Part shown: in pieces, positions 6,721 through 14,351 of the stretch
Position numbering within the stretch: position 1 is the stretch's first letter
Layout of the letters: each line of letters opens with the position of its first letter
Assembly (NCBI GenBank): GCA_937941555.1
Contig: CALDHJ010000163.1
Location: 1-17,957 of the forward strand
Direction of reading: 5' to 3'
DNA: 17,957 nucleotides
DNA from: an uncultured Granulosicoccaceae bacterium
GTDB lineage: Bacteria; Pseudomonadota; Gammaproteobacteria; CALCKW01
The notes under the pieces: generated by a model
Database searches by the model: none
What the model saw: only the letters and a program-made list of their open reading frames with translations
Told to the model about the DNA's origin: nothing
Program-made: the position numbers and the translations under genes

Positions 6721-8604
6721 ATGCCTGATTCGCTCTCCCCAACCGTGTCGATCCGCCGCATGATGCAGTGGGTCGAATCGCTCTTCGACCCGCTTGCCGA
6801 CCGCGATGAACCGCCACCGCGCGCCCTCTTTGCGTACATCAAGTGGTCCTTCGCCGGTGCGGAGCGGGCGATCTGGTTGCAGTTGGTGGTCAGCGCGCTG
6901 GTGGGTTTGAGCGACGTGGTTGCGGCCTGGTGTATCGGCTACCTCGGCAACCTCGCGGTTCAGGGTGGCCCGGCAGACTTTTTCAGCGAGGCCTCATCGC
7001 CGATTCTGTACATGCTGTTTTTTGCCTTGTTGTTGCGACCGTTGCTGATGGTGATGCAGGCCGCGATGAACACCTTGAGCCTCGGGCCGGGGCTGACGGT
7101 GTTGGGGTTCTGGCGGATTCACCGCTACACCCTCGGCCAGGCGCTCGCGTTTTTCGATGACGACTTCGCCGGCCGCCTGGCGCAGAAGGAGCGTCAGATC
7201 GCGACCAGCATGACCGAGCTTGTGCTGGAGGTCCTGAACGCCGTGACCTTCGCACTGGCGTTGCTGATCGGTGCGGTGACCGTGCTCGCCAGCGCCGACT
7301 GGCGTCTGGCATTGGGCCTCGTGGTGTGGGTCGCGTGCTACGCGGTGGCGTTGACGGTGTTTTTGCCGCGCATCCGCGATCGGGCAAAGGTTCGCGCCGA
7401 AGTGTCGGCGAAAGTCAGCGGGCAATTCGTTGACAGCTTCAGCAATATGGCGACGGTCAAACTCTTTGCCCACGATGGCCGCGAGGCGCGCTACGCCCGC
7501 GACGTACTCGAGGAGAACCGGCAGGCCGCACTGGCGTTCGGCCGGGTGGTGCTGGGCTTGCGGACGGCGCTGGCGTTTCTCGCCGGACTGATACCGGTGC
7601 TGTTGGTCGGGCTTGCATTGTGGTTGTGGACGGTCGGTGAGAGTGATGTCGGCGCGGTGGTGGTCGCGGCTATGCTGTCAGCGCGGATCGGTGCGATGAG
7701 TGGCTGGTTCAGCTTCATGCTGATGGGACTGTACAACCACATCGGCACCATCGAGGACGGCATCGAGACGCTGGTCAAACCGTGGGGACTGACCGACCCG
7801 GATGAGCCCGTACCAATCGAATCGGTGCGTGGCGATATCGCGTTCACCGGGGTGAACTTTCACTACGGTCGCGATGACGGCGTGGGCCTCAGTGCGTTCG
7901 ATCTCCGTGTACAGGCGGGCGAAAAAGTGGCCCTGGTCGGACCCTCCGGGGCCGGCAAGTCGACCGTAGTGCAGTTGCTGATGCGCCTGCGCGACGTCGA
8001 GTCGGGCGTCGTGTCGCTCGACGGTCACGACGTGCGGCAGCTTGCGCAGGAAGACCTGCGCTCGGCAGTCGCGCTGGTGACGCAGCAAAGCGACATGTTC
8101 AACCGCTCGGCACGCGACAACATCCGTTATGGTCGACTCGAGGCAACAGATGAGGACGTCATTCGGGCAGCTGAACAAGCCGAAGCGCACCAGTTCATTC
8201 TCGGGCTTGAGGACAACAAGGGGCGGCGTGGCTACGACGCCTATCTCGGTGAGCGCGGGGTCAAACTGTCGGGGGGGCAGCGACAACGCATTGCGTTGGC
8301 GCGTGCCATTCTCAAGGATGCACCGGTCCTGATCCTCGACGAGGCCACATCTCAACTCGACTCCGAAGTCGAGGCCGATATTCAGGCTGCACTGGCAAAG
8401 AGCATGGAGGGGAAAACGGTGATTGCTATCGCTCACCGGCTGAGCACGATTGCGCGCATGGACCGCATTCTGGTGCTCGACTCGGGCGCCATTGTCGAGC
8501 AGGGGACACACGCTGAGCTGTTGGCGCTCGATGGCCGCTATGCCGGTTTCTGGCACCGCCAGTCCGACGGTTTCATCGGCGTTGATGAGGAGGACGCCAC
8601 GTGA
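6721..8604 (+). CDS. ABC exporter, fused permease and ATPase
   Basis: Inner-membrane half-transporter of the type IV (MsbA/multidrug-like) ABC exporter group, working as a dimer. The 627-residue protein has an N-terminal membrane domain (about 45-340, with hydrophobic helices around 55-85, 95-125, 170-215, 280-320) and a nucleotide-binding domain (about 365-610). Visible motifs are Walker A GPSGAGKST (407-415), Q-loop VTQQ, signature LSGGQ (516-520), Walker B VLILDEATS with catalytic Glu541, and the H-loop His572 in IAHRLS. The frame is open upstream to 6511 over the arfA gene; the ATG at 6721 is chosen because the upstream part resembles nothing and overlaps arfA. The stop overlaps the GTG start of mltA (GTGA), so the two are co-translated. 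The substrate is unknown; the coupling suggests a cell-envelope role. Confidence 0.93.
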   Translation: MPDSLSPTVSIRRMMQWVESLFDPLADRDEPPPRALFAYIKWSFAGAERAIWLQLVVSALVGLSDVVAAWCIGYLGNLAVQGGPADFFSEASSPILYMLFFALLLRPLLMVMQAAMNTLSLGPGLTVLGFWRIHRYTLGQALAFFDDDFAGRLAQKERQIATSMTELVLEVLNAVTFALALLIGAVTVLASADWRLALGLVVWVACYAVALTVFLPRIRDRAKVRAEVSAKVSGQFVDSFSNMATVKLFAHDGREARYARDVLEENRQAALAFGRVVLGLRTALAFLAGLIPVLLVGLALWLWTVGESDVGAVVVAAMLSARIGAMSGWFSFMLMGLYNHIGTIEDGIETLVKPWGLTDPDEPVPIESVRGDIAFTGVNFHYGRDDGVGLSAFDLRVQAGEKVALVGPSGAGKSTVVQLLMRLRDVESGVVSLDGHDVRQLAQEDLRSAVALVTQQSDMFNRSARDNIRYGRLEATDEDVIRAAEQAEAHQFILGLEDNKGRRGYDAYLGERGVKLSGGQRQRIALARAILKDAPVLILDEATSQLDSEVEADIQAALAKSMEGKTVIAIAHRLSTIARMDRILVLDSGAIVEQGTHAELLALDGRYAGFWHRQSDGFIGVDEEDAT

Positions 8605-9707
8605 CATACCGACTTGTTGCCAGCGTGCTGGGGTGCCTGGCGTTGGTCGGGTGCGCGCAGTTTGCACCGCCCGAACCGCACATCGGCGATGCGGTGTCGA
8701 TCGATCGCGTGACCGGGCTGGATGACGACGCGGGTGACGGTTTGCTGGACGCCGTCGCAAAGCAGTGCGCGGTCGCGTCGCCGGCGGGAGACCCGGCGCT
8801 GTGCGCGCTTGCGGCCCGCAGCACAACCTCGGCCGAGCTGTTGGCGGCGATTGCCTCCGGGTATGACGCGCGTCCGGTCTTTGGCGAACGCGGGGCGCGG
8901 GAGGGATTGATCACCGGCTATTACGAGCCGCTGCTGCAGGGTGATGTGGAGCCGTCCGAACGCTTCCATTGGCCGCTGTACCGCCGCCCCGATGATCTCG
9001 TGACGCTCGATCTGGCGAGCCGTTATCCCGCGCTCGAGGGCAACCGGGTGCGGGGGCGTCTCGAGGGACAGCGGGTTCTGCCCTATTGGACCCGTGCCGA
9101 GATAGACGGCGAGGCCGCGCCCCTCAGCGGTCAGGAACTCCTCTGGGTTGACGACCAGGTCGACGCGTTCTTTCTGCAAGTGCAGGGTTCGGGCATTGTC
9201 GCCTTGCCCGATGGCCGCCTGGAGGCGATTGGCTACAGCGATCAGAATGGCCACCCATACGTTTCGATCGGCCGCGTGCTGGTCGATCGGGGTGAGCTGC
9301 CGCTCGAGACGGTGTCCTTGTTCTCGATTCGCGACTGGCTCGAGCGCCATCCCGAGTACGCGCACGCGCTGCTCGACGAGAACCCGAGTTACGTGTTCTT
9401 TCAGTCGCGTGGGGCAGCGAGTGGCGACGGCCCGCTCGGAACCTTGGGCGTGTCTCTGACTGCCGAGCGCAGCATCGCTGTCGACCCCTCCGTGATTCCG
9501 CTTGGCAGTCTGGTCTGGCTGAGCACGACCTTGCCCGATGGATCGGCTTATGAACGGCTGATGGTCGCCCAGGACACCGGCGGTGCGATACGCGGTGGGC
9601 CGCGCGCCGATATCTTTTTCGGGCGCGGCGCGCGCGCCGAGCAGTTGGCGGGCACCCAGCGATCGCGGGGGCGGCTGTTCGTGCTGATGCCGCGCGAGCA
9701 GCTCTAA
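8601..9707 (+). CDS. mltA: Membrane-bound lytic murein transglycosylase A
   Basis: Outer-membrane lipoprotein that cleaves the glycan strand of peptidoglycan between MurNAc and GlcNAc, forming 1,6-anhydro ends. The 368-residue product is close to the length of E. coli MltA. A lipoprotein signal ends at the lipobox LVGC with Cys18. The MltA domain follows, with the segments LITGYYEPLLQG, VDAFFLQVQGSG and GYSDQNGHPYVSIGRVL, then the 3D-type segment SIAVDPSVIPLGSLVWL, AQDTGGAIRG and RADIFFG, which carry the conserved Asp residues (D325, D337) including the family's catalytic acid. It starts with GTG inside the last codons of the ABC exporter, so translation is coupled. It converges on the CoA-ester lyase with seven bases between stop codons. 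Confidence 0.95.
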   Translation: MTYRLVASVLGCLALVGCAQFAPPEPHIGDAVSIDRVTGLDDDAGDGLLDAVAKQCAVASPAGDPALCALAARSTTSAELLAAIASGYDARPVFGERGAREGLITGYYEPLLQGDVEPSERFHWPLYRRPDDLVTLDLASRYPALEGNRVRGRLEGQRVLPYWTRAEIDGEAAPLSGQELLWVDDQVDAFFLQVQGSGIVALPDGRLEAIGYSDQNGHPYVSIGRVLVDRGELPLETVSLFSIRDWLERHPEYAHALLDENPSYVFFQSRGAASGDGPLGTLGVSLTAERSIAVDPSVIPLGSLVWLSTTLPDGSAYERLMVAQDTGGAIRGGPRADIFFGRGARAEQLAGTQRSRGRLFVLMPREQL

Positions 9708-9714
9708 ACCCGAC

Positions 9715-10584
9715 TCATTGCACTTTGCGTTCGAGCTCGGCGCGTGCGATGACGGCCGAAGCTCGGCGTGCGTGCAGTGCTTCGATCATGCGACCGTCGA
9801 GCTTGGCGACGCTCTGACCCCGTTCGGTCGCCTCGTCAAAGCAGGCGACCACGGCTCGCGCCGCAGCAAGTTCAGCGTCACTGACACTGAAGGTCGCGTG
9901 AATCGGATCGAGTTGTGCCGGGTGGATGGCGGCTTTGCCGTCGTAGCCGAAGCGCAGGGCCTCGGCGCATTCAGCTGACAAGGCGTCGAGGTTGCGAAAA
10001 TCGGCCGAGACACTGTCGAGGGCGGCAACACCGGCAGCTCGCGCGGCGAGCAGGGTTGCCTGCAGGGCGTATTGCAACCCGGAGCGGTCGCCGTTCGACG
10101 CGGGCAACGTCAAGGCCGCGGTGAGATCCTGTGCGCCCAGCATGACGGCGGCAACTTGCGGGTGTGCGGCGCAGCAGGCCGCGGCGTTGATCACACCCAG
10201 CGGTGTTTCGACCATCGTGATCATGCGCTTGGCGTCGCCGAGCAGCACGCCGGTGCGGTGCACGTCTTCGGCGTTTTCGACCTTTGGCAGAATGATGCCA
10301 TCGACCGGCAGCCTCGCAACCGCACGCAAATCCGCGTGGCCGGCCGGGGTGTCGACCGCGTTGATGCGCACCCACAGGCTGCCATGACCAAACTGCCTGG
10401 ACGCGATCAGGTCGGGCAGGGCGTCGCGCAAGCTGTCTTTCTGATCCGCTGCCACGGCGTCCTCGAGGTCGATGGCAATGTTGTCGGCGGGCAGCGATTG
10501 CGCCTTGTCGAGCGCGCGCGTGTTGTTTGCCGGCACGAACAGCAGGCTTCGGTACAGAGGGCAGGGGCTGTTCGACTCGGACAT
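9715..10584 (-). CDS. CitE-like CoA-ester lyase (HpcH/HpaI aldolase family)
   Basis: TIM-barrel lyase or thioesterase acting on a beta-hydroxyacyl-CoA such as malyl-, citramalyl- or methylmalyl-CoA. The 289-residue protein has the family hallmarks: RSLLFVPANN (12-21), IDLEDAV (38-44), WVRIN with its substrate-binding Arg73, GIILPKVENAEDV, MVETPLGVINA with Glu126 and GAQDLTA with Asp153 (the Mg2+ ligands), and GYDGKAAIHPAQL (213-225), the usual C-terminal signature. The start at 10584 has GGAG seven bases upstream and gives the normal N-terminus; a longer frame to 10728 would overlap the divergent gene. Family members differ in substrate, and none of the residues visible here settles which reaction is catalysed. 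It is transcribed away from the D-threonine aldolase-like gene across 122 bp. Confidence 0.9.
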   Translation of the reverse strand: MSESNSPCPLYRSLLFVPANNTRALDKAQSLPADNIAIDLEDAVAADQKDSLRDALPDLIASRQFGHGSLWVRINAVDTPAGHADLRAVARLPVDGIILPKVENAEDVHRTGVLLGDAKRMITMVETPLGVINAAACCAAHPQVAAVMLGAQDLTAALTLPASNGDRSGLQYALQATLLAARAAGVAALDSVSADFRNLDALSAECAEALRFGYDGKAAIHPAQLDPIHATFSVSDAELAAARAVVACFDEATERGQSVAKLDGRMIEALHARRASAVIARAELERKVQ

Positions 10585-10591
10585 GGCGGTA

Positions 10592-10595
10592 CTCC
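10592..10595 (-). promoter_or_regulatory. Ribosome binding site of the CoA-ester lyase
   Basis: GGAG on the minus strand, seven bases before the ATG at 10584. It supports this start over longer ones at or before 10728. Confidence 0.55.
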
Positions 10596-10670
10596 GGGGC
10601 GCGCTGATTCGGGCGGATGGGTCGATGGGTCTGGCGGGCTCGTTCGACTCGGTGAGCATGGCCAACCCCC

Positions 10671-10676
10671 TATACT
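10671..10676 (+). promoter_or_regulatory. Candidate -10 box for the D-threonine aldolase-like gene
   Basis: TATACT, close to the sigma70 -10 consensus, stands in an otherwise GC-rich divergent region, 30 bases before the ATG at 10707. No good -35 box lies 16-18 bases upstream (CTCGGT at 17), so it would be weak or activator-dependent. Confidence 0.4.
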
Positions 10677-10706
10677 GTAGCGGCTTACCCTTCAGCCGAG
10701 AACGCC

Positions 10707-11834
10707 ATGCTCGATCACCTGCCGACACCGTGCCTGCTGCTTGAGGCCTCTGTCATGGAGCGAAACTGTGCACGGATGGTCGCGGCCGCCGAGCGGCGCG
10801 GTGTGCCGTTTCGCGTGCACCTCAAGACTGCCAAGAGCCGTGAGATCGCAACCCTGTGTGCGCAGCACTTCGGCGAGCGCGCAACGGTGTCGACGCTCGC
10901 GGAGATTGGCGCCTTGCAGGGCTGTGGCTTTCGCGACTTTCTCTATGCCGTCGCCATTGTGCCGGCCAAGTTCGAGGCGGTTGCGGCGCTTTGCAATCGC
11001 GACTGTGCCGTTACGGTCACACTCGACAGCGTGGCCGTTGCGCGCGAATTGGTGGACTTTAGTGCTGCGGCTGATGTGCGCATCCCGGCCGTGATCGAGA
11101 TCGACCTCGACGGACACCGGTCGGGTGTCAAGTCGAGCGATGTCGAGACGCTCTTGGCCATTGGCCGGGTCCTGGGTGAGGCGGGGTTGTTGCGCGGGGT
11201 GATGACCCACGCCGGCGGCAGCTACGCACTCGACTCTGCGCCCGCGCTCGATCAGTGTGCCCTCGATGAGGCGGCGCAAACGGCCGCCGCCGCGCGGACC
11301 CTTCGCGAGGCGGGGTTCGACTGTGATCTCATCTCCGTGGGGTCGACTCCGACAGCACTGGCTGACGCGGCGCCGCGTGTCGCCAATGAATTGCGCGCCG
11401 GCGTGTTTGTGTTTTTCGACCTCGTGCAATGCGGCATTGGGGCATGCCACGTGGACGACATTGCCCTGAGCGTGCTCGCGAGCGTGGTCAGTGTGAACAC
11501 CGACAGCCACTCTCTGATCGTCGATGCCGGATGGATGGCGCTCTCGGCCGATCGGGGCACGGCCGCACAACGGGTCGACATGGGCTACGGCCAGGTGTGT
11601 CTCGCCGATGGTACGTTGTTGCCGGACATCATTGTCGCCGATGCGCAGCAAGAGCACGGCATTGTGCAAGTCCGGGCAGGCAGTCGGGCAGCACTCCCTG
11701 ATCTCAAGCCCGGTGATCGCGTACGCATTCTGCCAAACCACGCGTGCGCGACGGCTGCGCAACACGCGCAATACCATGTGCTCGATGCACAGCAGCGCCC
11801 GATTGCCTGCTGGGCACGCACAAACCACTGGTAG
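10707..11834 (+). CDS. D-threonine aldolase / D-serine dehydratase-like PLP enzyme
   Basis: Fold-type III PLP enzyme with an alanine-racemase-type N-terminal barrel and a D-serine dehydratase-like C-terminal domain. The 375-residue protein opens with DHLPTPCLLLE, the usual substrate-channel start. Lys40 in FRVHLKTAKS corresponds to the Schiff-base lysine of the RPHxKTHK motif. STLAEIGAL, IEIDLDGHRSGV and the phosphate-binding SVGSTPT follow. Near the C-terminus, PNHACAT supplies the His345-x-Cys347 pair that binds the divalent metal in this family. Known members are D-threonine aldolase, 3-hydroxyaspartate aldolase and D-serine/D-threonine dehydratase; sequence alone does not separate them. 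It probably shares a transcript with hrpB 41 bp downstream. The start is the first ATG before the family N-terminus, with only a weak GAGA element upstream. Confidence 0.87.
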   Translation: MLDHLPTPCLLLEASVMERNCARMVAAAERRGVPFRVHLKTAKSREIATLCAQHFGERATVSTLAEIGALQGCGFRDFLYAVAIVPAKFEAVAALCNRDCAVTVTLDSVAVARELVDFSAAADVRIPAVIEIDLDGHRSGVKSSDVETLLAIGRVLGEAGLLRGVMTHAGGSYALDSAPALDQCALDEAAQTAAAARTLREAGFDCDLISVGSTPTALADAAPRVANELRAGVFVFFDLVQCGIGACHVDDIALSVLASVVSVNTDSHSLIVDAGWMALSADRGTAAQRVDMGYGQVCLADGTLLPDIIVADAQQEHGIVQVRAGSRAALPDLKPGDRVRILPNHACATAAQHAQYHVLDAQQRPIACWARTNHW

Positions 11835-11875
11835 TGTCGCGTGCAGGACGCGATGGCGCTTGGGGGTAGTGCAGC

Positions 11876-14344
11876 ATGACCCCGCGTGATGACAGAGTAG
11901 GTGGTCTCGGGGTTTATGCCGTCGTCGGTGAACTGCGCGCGGCACTCGAAAAGGGCAACGCGGTACTCGAAGCCGAACCCGGTGCTGGCAAGAGCACCGG
12001 TGTGCCGCTCGCGCTGATGGATTGCGCGTGGCTCGCTGGCCAGCGAATTGTCATACTCGAACCGCGACGGCTGGCCGCACGCGCCGTGGCCGAGAGACTG
12101 GCGGATAACCTCGGTGAATCTCTGGGTGAGTCGGTTGGCCTCGCCACACGCGATGAACGCGTGGGGGATGCGGCGTGTCGCATCGAGGTCATCACCGAGG
12201 GGCTTCTGACCCGTCGATTGCAACGCGACCCCGAACTGCGTGGCGTCGGGCTTGTGGTGTTCGACGAGTTCCATGAACGCAGCCTGCAGTCTGATCTGGC
12301 ACTGGCGCTGTGCCTCGATTGCCAGGACGGGTTGCGTCCAGATCTGCGCGTGCTACTCATGTCGGCGACCGTGGATCGCGCGGCGCTGCAGGTGGCGCTG
12401 CCGGGCGTGCCGGTCATTCACTGTGCCGGGCGTCAGTATCCGGTTGACGTGATCTGGTGCCCGCAACCCACTCGCGATGCCCTGCCGGCCACCGTGGCGT
12501 CTACCGTTGCCGACGCCTTGCGTTCACACGACGGCGATATCCTGGTGTTTCTGCCCGGTATGCGTGAAATCCGCCAAACAGAGCGCCTGGTGTCGGCGCA
12601 GCAGTCGGACCGGGCCGAGGTGTTGACGCTGCACGGTTCCCTTGCGATCGATGCGCAACGCGCCGTTCTGGTGCCCGGGCAACGGCGCCGCATCGTGTTG
12701 GCGTCGGCGATCGCGGAAACGTCGATCACTTTGCCCGGCGTGCGCGTGGTGATCGACGCGGGCCTTGAACGCCGCGCCGAGTTTGAACCCGCATCCGGCA
12801 CCACGGCCTTGCGTACGGTCGAGGCCTCGCAGGCCAGCGCGACGCAACGTGCTGGGCGTGCAGGCAGAACCTCACAAGGCTGGTGTTACCGTCTGTGGGG
12901 TCAGGCAGCGCATGTGCGCCGAGCAACACACTGGGAAGCGGAGATCACCCACGCCGACCTCAGCGATCTGTTATTGCAGCTGCGGATGTGGGGCGTGCAG
13001 GATGAAGCGGCCTTGCGATGGCTCGATCCGCCACCGAGAGCGCAGTTGGCTGCAGCGCAATCGATGCTGATGACATTGGGTGCTCTTGATACGCGCGGTC
13101 AGGTGACACCCGATGGCACCCTCATGGCGTCGCTGGGTATCCCGGTTGCACTGGCGGCCCTGGCCTTGCAAGGGTGGCGGCACGGCTGTGGGAGAGAGGC
13201 GTTGCCCCTTGCTGCGGCCTTGGCCGAGTCTCCCCAAGGCGAACGCGATTCGACCGACCATATGCAGCGCGGCAGGCAGCGCCCTGCGACCAAGCGCTTG
13301 TTGAAACGGTTGCAAACAGCGTTGTCCAAGAAGGTTGCTTCAGGTCGTGTGCTGACGCTGGACGCGGTGCTGTTACGGGTGTTTCGCGACCACGTGGCGG
13401 TGCTGAGTGACCACCGAGACAACCGCTATCGTTTGAGTACGGGCACAGCAGCCTTTTTGCCTGACCAGGATCGTCTCAGCGGTTCGCAGTATCTCGTGGT
13501 GTTTGCGTTGGCTGGCGCCGGGCGAGTACCTCGAATCACGCGCGCACGGCAACTCGACCTCGAGTCGGCACTTGCCGTGATGCCGGAACTGATTGATCAC
13601 GAGGATGTAGTCTCGTGGGATGCAAAACGAGAGCAGGTGGTTGCGGAACGCCGCCAAGGTGTCGGTGCCATCACACTGCGCGTGGACCCACTGCCGAAGG
13701 CCGATGACGAGGCCGTTTGTGCAGCCCTTGTCGGGGCGGTTCGTGAGCGCGGACTCGGTGCCTTGCAGTGGGGTGAGGCCGAGCGCCAGTTGCAGAGCAG
13801 GGTGGCACTACTGGCGCAACTCGACGGCGGAGAATCGGGGATCCCGGCGTTCGATGACACAGCGTTGCTCGCGCACCTCGAGCACTGGCTTGGCCCACAG
13901 TTGATGGGTGTGCGGCGCCTCGCCGATTGCCGACGCATTGCCATTGAGCCGTTGCTGCTTGGTCTGTTGGATTGGCCGATCAGAGAGCGTCTCGAGGCAC
14001 TCTTGCCGACGCGCATTCGTGTTCCTTCAGGCCGCTTGGTCGCGCTGAATTACAGTGCTGCCGGGGCAACCCTTGAGGTCAAGCTGCAGGAACTGTTCGG
14101 CATGCGGGAAGGGCCGCGATTGGCCGGTGGTCGCGTGGCTGTCACGGTGCACTTGCTCTCGCCAGCGCGTCGGCCCCTGGCGGTAACCCGCGATCTCGAA
14201 AGCTTCTGGAACAACGGCTACCACGATGTGCGCAAGCAGATGCGCGGTCGGTATCCCAAGCACCCGTGGCCGGAAGACCCGCTGACCGCCGAGCCCACCG
14301 CGTACACGAAATCGCGCGCGGCGGGCAAGGGCGGTCGGCGGTAA
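11876..14344 (+). CDS. hrpB: ATP-dependent helicase HrpB
   Basis: DEAH/DExH-type superfamily 2 helicase related to E. coli HrpB; cytoplasmic, biological role poorly defined. The 822-residue length is near that of E. coli HrpB. Motifs in order: Walker A EPGAGKST (34-41), LEPRRLAAR (motif Ia), TEGLLTRRL, FDEFHERS with DEFH at 130-133, LMSATVD (motif III), QRAGRAGR (motif VI, 324-331), then the helicase-associated domain. The HrpB-specific C-terminal region ends in LESFWNNGYHDVRKQMRGRY and KHPWPEDPL, followed by a basic tail. The ATG at 11876 lies nine bases after a GGGGG stretch that can act as Shine-Dalgarno. The stop is seven bases from that of the convergent coiled-coil gene. Confidence 0.96.
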   Translation: MTPRDDRVGGLGVYAVVGELRAALEKGNAVLEAEPGAGKSTGVPLALMDCAWLAGQRIVILEPRRLAARAVAERLADNLGESLGESVGLATRDERVGDAACRIEVITEGLLTRRLQRDPELRGVGLVVFDEFHERSLQSDLALALCLDCQDGLRPDLRVLLMSATVDRAALQVALPGVPVIHCAGRQYPVDVIWCPQPTRDALPATVASTVADALRSHDGDILVFLPGMREIRQTERLVSAQQSDRAEVLTLHGSLAIDAQRAVLVPGQRRRIVLASAIAETSITLPGVRVVIDAGLERRAEFEPASGTTALRTVEASQASATQRAGRAGRTSQGWCYRLWGQAAHVRRATHWEAEITHADLSDLLLQLRMWGVQDEAALRWLDPPPRAQLAAAQSMLMTLGALDTRGQVTPDGTLMASLGIPVALAALALQGWRHGCGREALPLAAALAESPQGERDSTDHMQRGRQRPATKRLLKRLQTALSKKVASGRVLTLDAVLLRVFRDHVAVLSDHRDNRYRLSTGTAAFLPDQDRLSGSQYLVVFALAGAGRVPRITRARQLDLESALAVMPELIDHEDVVSWDAKREQVVAERRQGVGAITLRVDPLPKADDEAVCAALVGAVRERGLGALQWGEAERQLQSRVALLAQLDGGESGIPAFDDTALLAHLEHWLGPQLMGVRRLADCRRIAIEPLLLGLLDWPIRERLEALLPTRIRVPSGRLVALNYSAAGATLEVKLQELFGMREGPRLAGGRVAVTVHLLSPARRPLAVTRDLESFWNNGYHDVRKQMRGRYPKHPWPEDPLTAEPTAYTKSRAAGKGGRR

Positions 14345-14351
14345 GCCGCGA

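Noticed and set aside
7678..8826. A 382-codon minus-strand frame across the ABC exporter/mltA junction
   Set aside because: It is antisense to Walker A, signature and Walker B motifs and has no domain of its own.
10692..11945. A 417-codon open frame on the minus strand opposite the D-threonine aldolase-like gene
   Set aside because: Composition is His/Arg-rich without recognisable motifs; the opposite frame has complete family motifs and overlaps this one fully.
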